Shown here: positions 47,400-61,345 of the stretch, piece by piece | Layout: every line of letters begins with the position of its first letter | Numbering within the stretch: position 1 is the stretch's first letter | Origin: Apus apus | Taxonomy: Eukaryota; Chordata; Aves; Apodiformes; Apodidae | Length of the DNA: 64,000 bases | Assembly: GCF_020740795.1 (NCBI RefSeq) | Contig: NC_067282.1 | Location: 152,568,858 to 152,632,857, forward strand | Reading direction: 5' to 3' | The notes under the pieces: generated by a model | What the model was told of the DNA's origin: nothing | The model's input: the letters and a program-made list of their open reading frames with translations, nothing else | The model's database searches: none | Position numbers and translations under genes: made by a program

Positions 47400-50300
47400 G
47401 TAGAAATTTTTTTTAAGCTTTTATTTTTTTTATGCAAAACTAATCATTTCACTTTTTCCACTCCATCATAAAATCTCCTCTAAAAACACGACGACGAGAA
47501 CAAACATGGCACAGACACAGAGAATATTTCCCTGTTTTGTTTTGTGTTTTGTTTTTTTCTAAGGGTTATGGGGAAGGGAAAGGGATACTTTCAAATAAAC
47601 TCCTCCCTCAATCCCATGCCCTTTCTGAAGGGCATAGATGCATCTGCTTTCCCAGCTCCATTAAGGAGTAAGGGCAAAAATTCAGAAGGAGGAGTGTAAC
47701 CCACATGAATACAAAGGTAGGTTAGTCAGCCTCAAGTGGCTTGTCCACCTGTGGGAACTTGAGGCTGCTGCTGTGTTTAAGTTAACAAATATGTAACTCA
47801 GAACAGCACAGGATCCTCATTTCGGATCCAGAAGTTCAGGGTTTAGTTCCCACCTGGTGACCCACCCAAGGAGGGATACGTCACACAAGCAGTCGAGCTG
47901 TGTCTGCAAGCCGGATCATACTCCTTTCCTCCTCCACAAAGAGGAGGTCCTGCACAAGTTCCTTTGACACAAGAAGTCCCCTCATCTCCTCACCACAGGA
48001 AGAAGGTCCTCATGGAGTATCCCTACAATGACCCACTGTTTTGCTCTTCACAGACAGTTCCCTCCCTTGTCACTCTGGAGAAAGGCAAAACCCCTTCAAT
48101 TAAACAATTCCTGTCCCCTGCCCCCAAAGAACACCATACAAGAGACACTGGGGAAAAGAATTCTGCCAAGCAAACACACACCTTGGCCAAAACACATCAA
48201 GAATTTCCTATTAAAGTTCCCTTTTATCTCCCACTTAAACGCTTCTATTTTTTTTTTCCAGAACCTCAATACCACAAAACAAAACACATCACCACATACA
48301 CGCCAAACAGTAACTCAACAACCTAAAGTGACTGGCCAGTTTGTATCCACCCCACAAGGAAGCTCCTCTTATCTCACAGCTGCAGAATAGTTCTTGTTGA
48401 GATGGGGGTGAAAATAAAGAGAGGAATCTCCTCGCTGTTTCCTTAAGAGCGAGCTTTCTCCCTATGCCTACAAACTGCTCATCTTTGAAGCTGCAGTCAA
48501 ATGGATAGGCTATGCTAAAATAAGGGATCCCTGGGTGTGCCAGGCACAGGAAAGATGCAAAAGTAGAGACACGAAAAATACAGGCAGGTATTAATACAGA
48601 CACGCACACAAGTCCAACAAGTTATAGGAAGCCTTAGCTTGGTGAATGGAATGGGGAAGTCTTTCTCCCTACCCCTAGCTTCAGCTGCAAATGCAGCTGC
48701 ATCCCCAAAGAGTCCACTAAGCTCTTTAATCAAGGAAAGAAACAGAAAGAGGTGTGGAAAGGGTGGTGCTAACAGCACCTGGAATCCCCCTCAGACTCTC
48801 TGCACAGACACCGAGCAGCAGCTGGTGTGAATTCACCATGCCCCATGGCTTTGAATTCCACCCGCTGCGAGGCAAGGCTTGTGGAGAGGGCAGCAAAGAT
48901 TTTATTACACCGACCCAGGCACTGGAGGCAGGGAAAAGACAAGCTCTGGGCACAGAAGCCCTAATTAAGGTCAGAAGCTGGTCTATCCCTCTGCCGCCCC
49001 AACAACATCCCTTGGGCAGAAAAATATTACCTCTCTCCCACAGACTGCCTCCCTTCTACCCTCAGACCACCATGACCACAAAATCACTACTCCACACAAG
49101 AGCACTCCTTGGAGCTGGCAGCTCTCGAGCATCCTTGCGTGGAAGCACCAGAGGGGTTGATTCCACTCACGTTCACCCACCCAGGTCAGGTTTGTAAGCA
49201 GGTGAGCCCTGGCATGGGGGTATTTTTTTCCACCCTTTTCACCTCTGCAGCAAATACATAGAAGTGACACTCCTCTGCCCCATCCCAAATATGTGGGACA
49301 GGGTTGAGAGGGTGAGGCTCTCCCACTGACTGATCAGCACCTCTTTAACTTGCCCCTACAGGCTGAGCCCTGTGCAAGTAGGGGGAGAAGGGAGAGCACA
49401 GGAATGGCATCTCACTGTGAAGCTTAGGACTCAGGTAGAAATGGAGCAAGCCAGAAATGGCAGGAGAAAGAGAGAGCTTATTCTGGATGTGAACAAGGGT
49501 GGTGAGGCAAAGAGGAAGCTGTGGGCAAAGAAGGGCAAGCTGTAGTCTTGCCCCCTCCTATTTGCTAGGGGGGAAGAGAAGGAATTTGTAGATCAGCTCA
49601 AAGGAGCTCTGGGGGAAGAGATCCAGCACACATGCAAACGATGCAAGAGAGCTATTTCGTATTAGCACCTTTGGTTGACAGTTGTAAGGGCTGTTTCAGA
49701 TGCTGAGAAGACAGAGGTGAACCCCTTCCAGGCCATCCACCACAGGGAAGGGAGAGCAGGAGATGAAAGGAAGCAGGAAGAGCAAACTGACCCACCTTAG
49801 CAACCACCCTTCCATCTCTCACTCCTTCCCAGGGAGCAAGAGGAAACAAAGAGCTGGGGGAAGCCTATGTGTGAGGCAGGAGACCAGCCTCAAGCTGTTG
49901 GTGTATCTTCCCCCAAACTGAAGGATGGATGCACAGCCCACTCCCACTTCCACCACGGAAAGGCCAGGGAAGGGCATTTCATGCCCTCTCCCCATAGCAA
50001 GTGCAAGTGATGAACACCAGGAGGAAGATCTGGGCCAGAGGCAGACTCCCCTTGTCTTCCCTTCCCCCAGCAAAGCTGAGACAGTTGGAAGATGCAGGAG
50101 AGAAGGAGGGACCAGGCCACCTGAAAGCACCCATACAACTGCCAAGGTAGCACCAATAGTCAAAGGAAATGGGAAGCCAATATGGGGGGGCATGCTGCAT
50201 GGGGCAGCCCCACCACCCCAGCTTTGTCTCAAGCACCTTCCAGGCATGACACTTGACCTGCCCCCCTCCTGTTTGCTCTGGAGGTATCTGGATCAGCCAC

Positions 50301-50893
50301 TGCCACGAAGACAGTGCAGACCCAGGTCACAGGCAAATAATGGGAATGATGGCAGGACTGGGGTCATGCCAAGGGGGAAACACAGGAACGGAAGAGACTG
50401 CATGCACATTGTGGGACAAGGCTCAGGGGGGAGTGGGCGAGGGCTCCAATCCTCATACATCCTCCCCTCGAGGGTCTGGAGCTTCTCTTCAGTTTTTGTC
50501 ACAGATGGAAGTGGAAGGAGGGGGAAGAGCACCTTCCCCACCACCCCCACAGGCACACAGACACACGCTCACCCTCATCCCCAAAGGCTCCACCACCCGT
50601 TGGACAACACCACATTCAAGGACAAATAACCAAGCCCCAGCCCCACCATGACCCTCCCTGCCTCCTCCCAGCAACAGCGACACCCGGAATGGTGGGTGCC
50701 CCTGCTCCCTCCCACTGACACTCCAGCCTCCAGGCAAGAGGAAGCAGGCAGGAAGAAAGGAGCAGGAAGGGTGCCAGTGAGGGCAGAGGGACAGCCAAGG
50801 GGAGAAGGAGAGAACTAAGGACAGCCATTCGCACCACAACTTCTTGCAGGTAGAGCTCCCCCCACTCCCCTGGAGCAGGGAGGACCTGGCTGC

Positions 50894-53800
50894 TCACTTG
50901 CTGCTGCCTCCTCCGCTGCCGCCGCCTGCCGCCACCTTCTCAAAATCCTCTGCGTTGCAGAACTCCTTGATGGTGACAGTGAGGAGGTTGCTGGTGACAT
51001 CCGTGACCACCACATTAGAGCAAGGGGACATCTCGGGACGCCAGTCGCCAGCCTCCTGCTCCGGGTCAGAAGAGGAAAGGGACAAGGAGGGCGTCTGCCC
51101 CCCACTGCACCCTCCCGTGGGAGAACACTTGCTGGTGGCAGCCGACTCAGGTGGGATCGACAGGTCAAGGACCTCTGACTCGCGCCAGTCGGGTATGGCT
51201 GGGCTGAGGGTCTCAGGGAGCAGCTTCGGAGGGGAATCATCTGGGTCGGAGGAGGAGTGAGGGGCGGGCGATGGGCAGCCGGAGGAGCTGGAGCTGGGGG
51301 CATCATAGGGGGTAGAGCCCATAATGAGCCCACAGGAGGTGGCCTGGGAGCCTTCAGCCTCCCCTTTGCTCTCCAGAGAGGGGGCCGGCGCAGTGGACGG
51401 CTTGTTGTAGAGCGAAAAGGCGCCGAACTTCATGTGGCGGATCTGGGTGCGGAGGACGCTCTCGCTGAACTTTTTGCTCTTGCCGATGACGCGGTTCCGG
51501 GAGGGGATCTTTGGCCGAGCCAGGCCCCCAGCCCCGTTGGCTGGCTTCCCACCTTTGTCAATCACCTTGAGGTTGAGGATGATGCGGCTGCGCTTGGGCT
51601 CGCGGGGTTTCACCTTGCGGTTGATGATGCGGACGGTCTCCGAGAAGGGCGAGACGGGAGGACGGATGCCAGCCCCGCCACCCACGCTCCCGCCGTTCTG
51701 GGGGTCTGGACGGGGCAAGGGGCGCCGGGACATGCGGTGGCAGCGCCGGATGTCTTTCTTGAGCCGGTGCACCGCGGCGCTGGAGTGGAGCTTGGGAGAG
51801 GAGGTGCTGGAACCAGGCTTGACAGAAAAGTGTACATCCCCAATGTGGAGGGCCTCGGCCTGGGCCCGAGCCTGCGGTGGTGGGGAGAGAGAAAAAAAAA
51901 AACAGGGTCAGAGAGGTAGCCCAGGTGCAGCCAAACCTCAAGGTGGGCATTGCTCGCCTCAGGACAAGTGCTTAACAGCAATGACACCTCACATTTGTAC
52001 CCATGTTAGTGACAAGCACACATACACACCTATGGACTATTGATAGCTATGGCACAGCTGCCACACAGGCACGGGACACAGCCTAAATCCTTACTGGGCA
52101 GCTAGTTACAGCCTAGGCTGTGCCCCTGTTGATAGGTGCTGTTCCTAGGAGGAAACTGCCACCCTCTAGCCACATTCCAGGGTCACAGTTCACGGTTTCC
52201 AAGGCCCCCTCTCAGTCATCACCAGCCCACGTGCACAACCCTTCACCGTCAGCGGAACCACCAAGTCCTGGGCTTTGGGGCTGTTAGCGTTGAGTTAGCA
52301 CCCAAAATTATGTACTAGTCCCAAGACAGGGGGCTGTAACTGGTTCTCTATGAAATCAGCAGGAGAGGAGGGGGAAAGGAAGAGTAATGCATCCAGTTTG
52401 CTCTTCCCTTCCCACAGCCAGACTCATCTGCTCTGGAAAGCATGGTAGAAGAGGGTCTTGAGGAACACAGATGGAGATGGGTGGGGGTGGTGTGACAGAG
52501 CTGTTCCAGTTAAGCACAAGAAAGTCAAAGACCCAAAGCTTAGCTTTAACTAGAGTCCACAACCAAGCTATCCTTACTCTGCTGTGGGAACAAGGTCTTG
52601 TGCTTAAAGGCAGAGAGCAGGCCAGCTGGAACTCAAGTCTAACTGCATCTCCAAAGAAGAGACTACCTTGTCCTTTTGAACATCACACTTGTTTGAAACG
52701 TACAAATGAAACAAAGCAGGTTCAACTGCTTGGTGCCAGCCTTCCCAGAGAGCCAAGGCAGGGGAATAAGACTGTTAAACTCTTCTGGTGCTTGGAGATA
52801 GTTCCAAAAACTGCCCTGGTTCATGCAACAGAGACAAGAACATTTTCTGGCAGCAGGAACAAGTTTCCTTAGTAAGCTGAGGCAGTATGACCTGAAGACC
52901 CTGTGGGCATGGAAACTCAAAGCATGTTCTTACATCACCCTTGTGAAGCTCAGCCTCCCACACGCCCCCTGGCTCCTTGTCCAAACAAAACCCCTTCCTT
53001 ATTCCCTCTCAGTGGTGGTCACAGGCAGAAGTCTCCCAGGCCCGGAGGGTACAAGCAAACCCCCCTGATCGCCCATCTAGTGAGCAGCTTTCCCCACCTC
53101 GTGGGCACTAAAAGAACTGCAGTGCTAAAAGACAGCTGCTTTGCCTCCCCAACTTTTCCATCCTGTTGCCCCTTAGCACACGCCAAGACCGGGATGGCTC
53201 CTTGCCAGCTCAGAGCTTAAGCACTCCAACACCATCCCTTTTGTCACCCTGCAGGCTGTGCCTCCTACCAGAGAAACGCTTGGGGAAAAAAATGCGCCTG
53301 CAAAGGCAGGGATCTAACAGACCTAAACGAGGGGCCCCGGCCAGCTCTTGCACAATAAACTCAAAGCCTTGGCCCTACACGCCCACAACTCTGCTGTCAC
53401 CCAGTGCCCCTCTTCTCCCACCAAGATCCCCATGGGAACTGCAGAAGATCCTGAATGAGCAGAGAACAGAAACACGAAGACATTTTGTTTCTCCCTGGCT
53501 AATGCTGGAGGATCATGTCCTGCAGTAACTACTTGCATCCCGGCTTTAAAAGGGCTGCAAAGATGAGGCCTCTCCTTCCACACACCCCCCCCCCCCCCCC
53601 CCCCCCCCCCCCGGGTATGTGAAAACGCAGACTAGAGGCTCATTGGAACCAGGGACTCTAGACTTTGTATTAGCCAACTGACAAAGAGACAGGGATGAGT
53701 AACATGACTGCCAAGGCAGGCACAGATACTCCGTATCCACCCTGGACCATACAGGACTGTTTCACCTAGCCAGAGGGAAACGCTCCAAGCCCAAACACAC

Positions 53801-56800
53801 CACGCTGTAGCAGGAAGCATACCAGTGTCCACCTAGTTTCTCTCTGCTCAGCCCCACACATTACTCCATGCCCAAACTGTTCAGAAAATGAATAGCTAGG
53901 CACAGTTCCTGTCCCAGGCATCCTACAGGCTGGAGCACGCAGCAGCACCAGATGAACTCCCAGCACCATGCATCAGCTCTCCTCCCATCCCAATGATCCA
54001 CAACTTAAGAGACCCCACAAGAGATCCCATCAAGAAGTCACAGGCATAGACAGATGCACATCTAGGACTGCGCTTGCTCTGTCTTCACAGGTCCCTCTGA
54101 AGCAGATGGCAGACCACAACACAAGCTACAGTTCACTTTCTGACATTACACACCAGCACAGTCTGGATTAACAACTTTATTCTTCCTTTCCCCCACTGCA
54201 TCACCATCACAGCCAGTCTTTCCAGCACTGCTGCTTTTGTTCTTTGGGCTTCTTGCTAATTTACCACTGCTCGGCCAAGAGCAAAGTGCAACACAACGTC
54301 CCCTTCCAAACAGCAGGACAGGGAAGCTGGGCAGAGGGTATGGACAGATGAGCTGGTAAAATTCCTTGATCCACAGCTTCAGCAGATAGACACAGGCATC
54401 CTTCAGGGCCCCGCTACTGCTGCCAACATTGCATGTCTTCTAGATTAATTCCCTACCCTATAATCATGCCTTAGAGCAACAAGCTCTGCCCCCTCTGTTC
54501 AGAGCAAAGTCTAATTGCCGCCTGCCCACAGCATTGCCTTCTATCATCACCCAGATGAGGAAGCAGGCCTCCCCCACATCTCCCCTATGTCTGGGGGAAG
54601 CAGTCAAAAACACCCACAGCAGTCTTATACACCCCAAAATTCCTTAATGAAGCTTCCCATCAATTATGTTAAATGAAAAGCAATAGTGCTGGGACAGTCA
54701 CCACCTGGTCGCCACTTCCATAGTCCTGCTGATTTTACTTTCTCAGCCTGAGCACATTAATCAGCTCCTGTCCCATTTTTACAGACTCCCATCTTGGTTT
54801 TGTGCTAGCACAGAGCCCTGGTCCATGTCTAGGACTGTTCCAGTGTGCCAGAACCACCAGGCCTCCTTTACTTGTTATGTGCCTACATTTCCAGTTATTT
54901 CCAGGGTACTTCACCAAAGCTGAAGCTGTTTCTAAGTAATTTTTCAGCTCTCTGCATTTAATAAATTCCAGTTTCAGTAGTCTCCAGGTAGACTACATGC
55001 ACCATCAATTTCTTTGTCGAGATTATTAAGAGGGTAAGCTGTGACCCGACAGTCCCTCCCCCAGGTGCCACACTGTTGTCCCCAGTGACCAGTTCCAAAG
55101 AGCCATATGCAAATATTCAGCTTACCTTGAGCTTCTTTTTCCAGGTAAGGTTTCAAGAAAAATAGTATCAGATGCTTTATCTAACACCAGCCCCCAGAGC
55201 CCTCTTACTTGCAAAGCTCAGTATTCCTACCACAGGATCAGGTTTATTCAGGCATCAACTGTATGAACTCAAGACTCTTCCCTGCAGAGAACGGCATATT
55301 TTCTGGGCTCTCTTCTCATGCTTCCAACTTGACATTAAGTAACCTGCTACCTCTGGTTAGGAAAAGACTCAGCATCCAGTTTTATCTGCTGGAAACGCAC
55401 TTCTCCCTGCTACAGATCCATTAATTGACCACACTCGCGAGCCATATGAGCATGAGGTCTTTGAAAAACAAACCCATTTAATCCTTTCAGCTGTGTCACC
55501 ACAGTTTGCTGCTTAACTCAGAAGTTTCCCAAATAGAAACCACCTCTCTGGGTTTTGCTGTTTTCACCTGCAGGACTTTCTCACTGCTGAAGCAGTACTC
55601 AGCATGTATACGAAGTAATTCACTCTGCTTACAGCTCAGCCTACATCAGGATGCAGCTTCTGGAGGCTTGCTGCAGTGCTCTGTCACGAGAGCAAGGCAA
55701 TTGCTAGGATTGCTTCCCTCCCCCCACCTTCCCTTTTGGGATATGTATCACCTTTATTTAGCTTCTACAGCTCTCCCTCATTGCCCCTGGGAACTAGTTT
55801 ATCTCCCCTGTTCCCTACTATTTCTGAATAAATGTCCCTTGAGGCCCAGCAAGCATATTTGTTCATTCATTCCCTTAACTCACTGAGGCACACAAGCACG
55901 TACATGGACACGTGCCTAGAAAAGCCTCTCTTACCTGATTTGTATCAAGCCCTCTGCAATTTAGAAGAAAAACAAAAAAAAAACCAAAAAAAGACTTTGT
56001 AAAGCAATGGGTTTCTAGTTAATTATTTCAAAATCAAGGCATTTTCAGTAGTGCTGCTGCACCACAGTAGTGCTGCTGCACCATAGTAGTGCTATTCTCA
56101 TAAATTACTGGTTCTGCTTTGTTTTTTATTCTCCACCTGCATTCCCACAGTCCATGCTCCAAAGAGCATTCGCGAGAGCTCTTCTTTTCCCCTTTTGGCT
56201 GCCATTCTGCCTTTTTATCACCCTCTTTCTTCTGCAGTCTTCTAAGTGACAAGGCAACAGCAAGCTAGTTCATAGCACCGTTCTCCCAAGCAACACTGCC
56301 ATAAACTACGGTTTCCCTACTGGACGGGGAACAAAATGCTACAAAGGGGAACAGTCTGTTTTCAAACCGCTGGGGGATAATTTACGAACAGGGAGGAGAT
56401 CAAAAGAAACCCAACTCCAACTTTAGAGTTCAAGGAAGGGCAAAGCAGCAGAACATCACGCTGCTTGGCCCCTTCTTCCCCCCCTCTCCCACTAAGGCTC
56501 TCCCTTACTTCTTTCCTTCCCATTAACCTTCTCCAGCCTTTTCACCTTAGTATTTACAGCCACCCCAACTAGGGGGCTTTGCTAGCCACCCACTGAGCCT
56601 GCAGATCGGGCTCTGTATCTTAATAGCACTTGCAAGACTTTATTAGATTAGCTGGCAAGTTTTGCATTCCTCTCAGCAGAGTGCCGAGGGAACAGCAAAA
56701 TAAAAAGAGCAAACTGAGTGGGGGGGCAAGAGGAAGATTACTATAGCATGTGCTGTGTCTCTCTCTAACCTCACACCAGCTTCCATTCTGACCTCCAGCT

Positions 56801-59800
56801 GAAGGGCCTGTCCTCAAGGATGACTTCAGCTGGACACCTAAGTAGTAAGGTAAGAGCCTGACATACAGCGCTGCCCATTTCAGAGCAAGGAGGACTCCAC
56901 TTCCCGTACACTTCGCACAATGCTTGCAGCATACCAGCAGCTTCCCAAGAAATACAACCTCCCGCCAAGCTTGAGCTCAGCTGTGGGAAAGTTTGCCCCT
57001 AGTATGCAGAGGATAAAGACCCATTTCCTGCCCAAAACTTTGCAGTTGAAGTTTGCAGGGGTCACTTTCAACACCAGCCATCCTGGTAGCGATATTACAA
57101 AGCCTGGACTCTAATTTCTCTTTGCAGTCTGATCGAAAGGGCAAGTGCTAGACAGCCCTCAGCTCTGCCTGGCTTACAAAGGCAGCAGGTGGCTGAAAAT
57201 GCAGCTTTCAAAGCTTTTCCAAAGACGTGGGCCACTAACCTGCTGGAATGCCTTCTGCAAATCCTCCCAAGTGCCTATCTGCAGCTTTTGAGAATTAATC
57301 CCAGAAGAAACCTAGCCCAAACTGCAACCTGAAACACCCACACAAGCCAGAGGACTGAGGAGTGTAGCAGGACACTCGTTTCAATACCTTACTGGAGACT
57401 CAGAAGCCCAAGTTTAAGCACTGATACACTTGAAAAATCCTAGGAAGCCACCAAGTCAAGGGCAGACTAGTCTACCAAAGCAGTCCTAGGCCAGACTCCT
57501 GCTTAAGCATCATTGCATCCAGGCCTAATCTGTTCAGCTAGCAGATAAAAAAGAACATTGTTCTAACTGCTAACTCCAAAGACTCCCTCTGGGATGCAAG
57601 CATCAAATTTCTTGCCCTGCTTCCGAAATTCTCACTGGCGAGAGATTCTCCAGCTGAAAGAACTGAAAACATCATTAGTGATGCGCAAGGCAGAACTGAA
57701 TCCCACTCCTCCTGCAGCAGCACCAGTGTTGCAGGGCTAGCAGAGCCCAAACCCGCATCTTCAGCGGGTCAGAGGAATTGACCATATCGATGCATATGAC
57801 GCCAACTACCACGCTGGCCTCAGTGGTGTCTCAAGCTGCAGTTGCTTTGCTAGCAGTTTGCCTGAGCAGAGCTCAAACAAGTTTAGATAGGGCTAGCTGA
57901 GATAGGGTTACTTCTTGCTGCCTGGCCTGGAGTGTTATTTTTAGGGTAGGATCCGAAGTCACACAAAAACATCAAGTCAGAGCACTAACAGTTTCACCAG
58001 CTCCATTTCCCAGAGATGCAAACCAAGGGGAAGTGGCAGCACTCTGCCCTGCCAGCCTCTCCCACAGCATGGCAGCAGCCTTCAGGAGAGCTCCTCTCAC
58101 TCCCTATTGTGATCCATTTTCTACAGGGTCCCAAGCAAACTGTGCAAAACCTCCAGGTTCTCGGTTGCACTTGAGAAGCTGGCAAAAGGATGATGTGCCA
58201 CAGAAACATGTCAGGGATTTGATTCAAAGGATGTTGTTGAATAATTCAGGTTCCAAGTTTATGGGGGTTTTAAAGGGCAAGGGGAGATGAGAAGGAATTA
58301 GCAGGTTTTACTTTTGAGTATGGGGGTTGGTTTGTTTTTTTTAAATGAGTGAAAAATTGGCAGTGTATTTTGATGTATCACCTTCAGAATCAAAAAGAAA
58401 AGAAACTGATTACATCCAGGAATGTTAAAAGCACAGTATAAACATTTCTCTAACACTCTAAACAATGTCAGGTGTTAGAAAAACCAGTATTTTTTAACTC
58501 AAGCAGAGAACTATTTTAGGCCGGTGGTTTCCCTTTAAGTGCTCCTCTGCATTGTTGGAAACCTAAACACAAGGGTTTCATTTAATGCTTGACTGCCAGA
58601 AAGAGAAAAAACCAACTAATCTAGTTTCCCTGAACAAAGAGTAAGAGGTTGTACATATCAGTTATGATTGTAATTCTGTCTGCAGACACAGAAAACTGTT
58701 AGCAGAAGAGGCAAGGAGGAGAACGACAGTTCCATCAGCAGGACTTTCTGAGGATTACCACAGTCCCCTGGGTTTTACTTGGAGCATCCGAACACCCCTG
58801 TTCCCACATTTCTTCCATGTGCTTTGCTATGTCCTCTTAGAGCAGAGGAGAAGGGACACCTGATCCCTCACTGCTCCTTCTGGTGCTCACACAGTTAAAA
58901 GTGCTGCGCTGACTTGAGTAAAGCTCCTACCGCTGTCAGGCAAAGGAAAGTATTAACCTGTTTCACAGATGGGGAAACATGCACAAAGGCTAAATGACTT
59001 GCCCAAAGCCACAGGATGACTTAGTGATAGTGATGCTTTGCCACAGGGTCCACCCTGGCTGTTCCAGGGCTCCATACTGAATCAAACCCAGGGATGCTGT
59101 GAACTCACTCATCTGTCTTAATCGTACAAAGGTGCGTTGCGTTCTTACGTTCATTTGAAGTCTGAAATTGAGATAGTTTGAGTGGAAGGAGGGGGAAAAG
59201 GGGAGCAAAACAAGGAGGAGTTTTCTCTGTAGACTAGTAATTCCGCAGAGCTCCCATAGTGGTCATCCAGCTACCACATTTCTTAATTAAAAAAAGAAAG
59301 TAGAAATGTGGGGAAGAAGAACAGGTTCCCACATCTACCTTCCTCACTGCAAGCGAGCAGAGATACTACGACAATACTTTAATGCAGAGATGGTGGTTTT
59401 ATCAGAGGGGAACTGGAAACTTCAGCTCTTCAGCTGAAACACTCCTCCTCCCTCCAAAAAAAAAAAAAAAAAAAAGCTAAACAAGACTCCACTTTACAGC
59501 TAAAACATGAACCCTTCATGAAATTCCCATGGAGGACCTACATCCTGAAACATGATCAGAGGAGCACAAGTGGCAGCGGGACTCCGGCCACAGCTGCCCC
59601 ATTGCTCGGCACGCTGCTAAAACTGCAGGGCAGGGGCTGGATGGAATACGCTGCTGAAGGAAGAGGGAGCAGGGCAGGCTCGCACTCCACTGCAGCAGCA
59701 GAAGGCCGTAAAGAGGGAGAGGATATTGGAGAAGAGATTGCAGCCTCACCAGGCACATCCGCGTGTACCGACCATCCTGCTGGGGCACCCGTCGCACGCA

Positions 59801-60801
59801 CGCAGGCTCTCCCCTCGCACGCCTCTGCGTCCCAGCCCCCCTCCCGCCTTCCTGTCCGGTTGTCCCCGCGCTTCCAAAGCCCAGCAGCAGGCACCAGTCA
59901 CTTGAAAGTCCAGTCCTTCCAAGGACACACACCGGTGAGGTTTGAGAGACACCCGGCTAGGCCAAAGTTATTTGAATAAGAGTTACCTTCAGGAGAAAAG
60001 TTTTGGGCTTAGGTCCTCTCTTCTTTGGCCCGTACAGCTCACGCTCTCGTTCCCTTTAGGGAGTCAAATTCGTCAAGAAGTTAAAACTTTTCTCAGAGGA
60101 GAAACAGAAGCAGAGAGTTTAAAAAAAAAAACAAAAACAAAAACAAACAAACAAACAAAAACCCAAAAGCCCACCAAAACCAGAAGGGAGGCTGGATGCC
60201 CACTCCCGCTCACCCGCCCCAGCCCAACCTGCTGCAGCCCCCCCAGCCCGGGGCAGGGGACGAGCACTCACTTCTGCTCGAAGGCGGCGATGAGGCGGGA
60301 GTCCAGGATGTTCTCCTCGGGCTCCCAGGTGCTGTACCTGACGAGGGGCAGGAGGCGAAGGGGCGGGAAAGGGGACACACACACACGACACAAGCGCAGG
60401 GGTTAGCACCCAGAGCCCCCCAGCCCCATCCCGCCCCGTCCCGTCCCCCCGACCCCCGCAGCCCCGTGGGCGGCCCCCGCAGGGCGGACGGGCGGCAGCC
60501 CTCCCTCCCCCCCCCCCCTTGGAGGGATGCACTCACTTGATGGCCCAGCCCTTCCATTTCACCAGGTACTCGATGCGCCCCTGCAACACACGGGGGAGAG
60601 GAAGAAGGGAGATGGGGGGGGGGGGGTGAGGCGGGGGGCCCGGCGGGCCGGCCAGCGGTGCGGCCGCGGCCGGGAAGCGGGAGAGCCCCGCGGCCGCCCG
60701 CTCCCCCACCCCCCCACGTTCCCGGCCCTCACCTTTCGGATGCGCCGCTTGATGATGGACTCGGCGGCGAAGACGCGCTCCCCTACTGCAGACAGCTCCA
60801 T
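50894..60801 (-). CDS. CBX6: Chromobox protein 6, complete
   Basis: CBX6 is a Polycomb repressive complex 1 subunit that reads trimethylated histone H3 Lys27 in the nucleus. Five coding exons on the minus strand: 60801-60733, 60580-60537, 60337-60272, 60053-59987 and 51871-50894, total 1224 nt, 407 residues against about 412 in human. The chromodomain (residues about 8-60) starts [16 protein letters not shown] and keeps the aromatic cage Phe11, Trp32 and Trp35 in [11 protein letters not shown]. An AT-hook-like KKRGPKPK follows at 70-77. The middle has [20 protein letters not shown] and a conserved [20 protein letters not shown] block. The C-terminal Polycomb box (about 360-393, [20 protein letters not shown]) binds RING1. 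A Gly/Ser tail ends the protein. Introns 1-3 are 152-218 nt; intron 4 (51872-59986) is 8.1 kb and holds a C28 run, a 19 bp tandem repeat and an A run (59456-59475). Identity is firm. Confidence 0.97.
53585..53612 (+). repeat. Run of 28 C in CBX6 intron 4
   Basis: An uninterrupted C tract on the plus strand, so poly-G in the CBX6 pre-mRNA. It is a quadruplex candidate; the true length is uncertain because such runs are misread in sequencing. Confidence 0.95.
56046..56094 (+). repeat. 19 bp tandem repeat, about 2.6 copies
   Basis: Two identical copies of CAGTAGTGCTGCTGCACCA and a partial third (TAGTAGTGCTA), in CBX6 intron 4. Confidence 0.9.
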
Positions 60802-61345
60802 CTTGCTCCGCGGCGGCAGCGGCGGCGGCGGCGGCGGCGCCCACAGCCCATAATAATCCCGCCCGCGCGCGCCCCGCCCCCCGCCCCGCCCTCCTCGTGC
60901 CGCCGCCGGCTCGCGCACGCCCGCGCGCCCCCTCCCGCCGCGGCCGCGCCTGGTCCCCCCGGGGTGGGGGGGGGGGCGAGGGGCCGGGGGCGCGCGCGGG
61001 CGCCGGTCGGTAACGGGGCCGCGCGGGGCGGTGCGAGGGCGGGGGCTGCGCTGTGTGTGTGTGTGTGTGTGTCCCAGCCCCACCGGGGGGACACTCGCCC
61101 CCTGCCCCGGGGGGGGTTCGAGGCCGGGGGGCGGCGGCGGGGAGGGGAGGGGAAGGGCGGCCCGGCCCGGCCCGGCCCCTCCGCCGCCTCAAGCCCTTTT
61201 CCCGCGCGAACGGGGCCCTGTGCGCTTGAGTGACAACAATGGCGGCCGCGGGGCCCGCGCCGCCGCCGCTCCTGCTGCAGGCGCAGATGCGCCGTCCCCC
61301 CCCCGCAGGGCAGCAGGGAGCCTTGAAGCACCTCCCGAGGCAAAG
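60802..61345 (-). promoter_or_regulatory. CBX6 CpG island promoter and 5'UTR
   Basis: Very high GC with dense CpG runs from within exon 1 (the island starts near 60180) to about 61345. It includes CGG/CCG triplet runs just upstream of the ATG (60806-60838) and a GT repeat at 61050-61072. On the plus strand a YY1-like word (ACAATGGCGGCC) lies at 61235-61246. No TATA is seen. A broad, CpG-type promoter is expected. Confidence 0.7.

Larger units (their letters stand above)
42650..50893 (-). other. Likely CBX6 3'UTR region with alternative poly(A) signals
   Basis: No other gene is recognisable between the CBX6 stop (50894) and 42650. AATAAA in minus orientation occurs at 47353-47358 (3.5 kb 3'UTR) and, within an AT-rich block, at 43076-43081 and 42670-42675 (about 8 kb). 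The block 42660-43110 has a T run, A runs and a GT/T-rich stretch after the last signal, like a transcript end. A CT repeat lies at 47372-47399. Which end is used cannot be told from DNA. Confidence 0.45.

Noticed and set aside
60658-61233. GC-rich frames on both strands upstream of the CBX6 start
   Set aside because: Low-complexity Pro/Arg/Ala/Gly products caused by the CpG island; no splice or conservation support.
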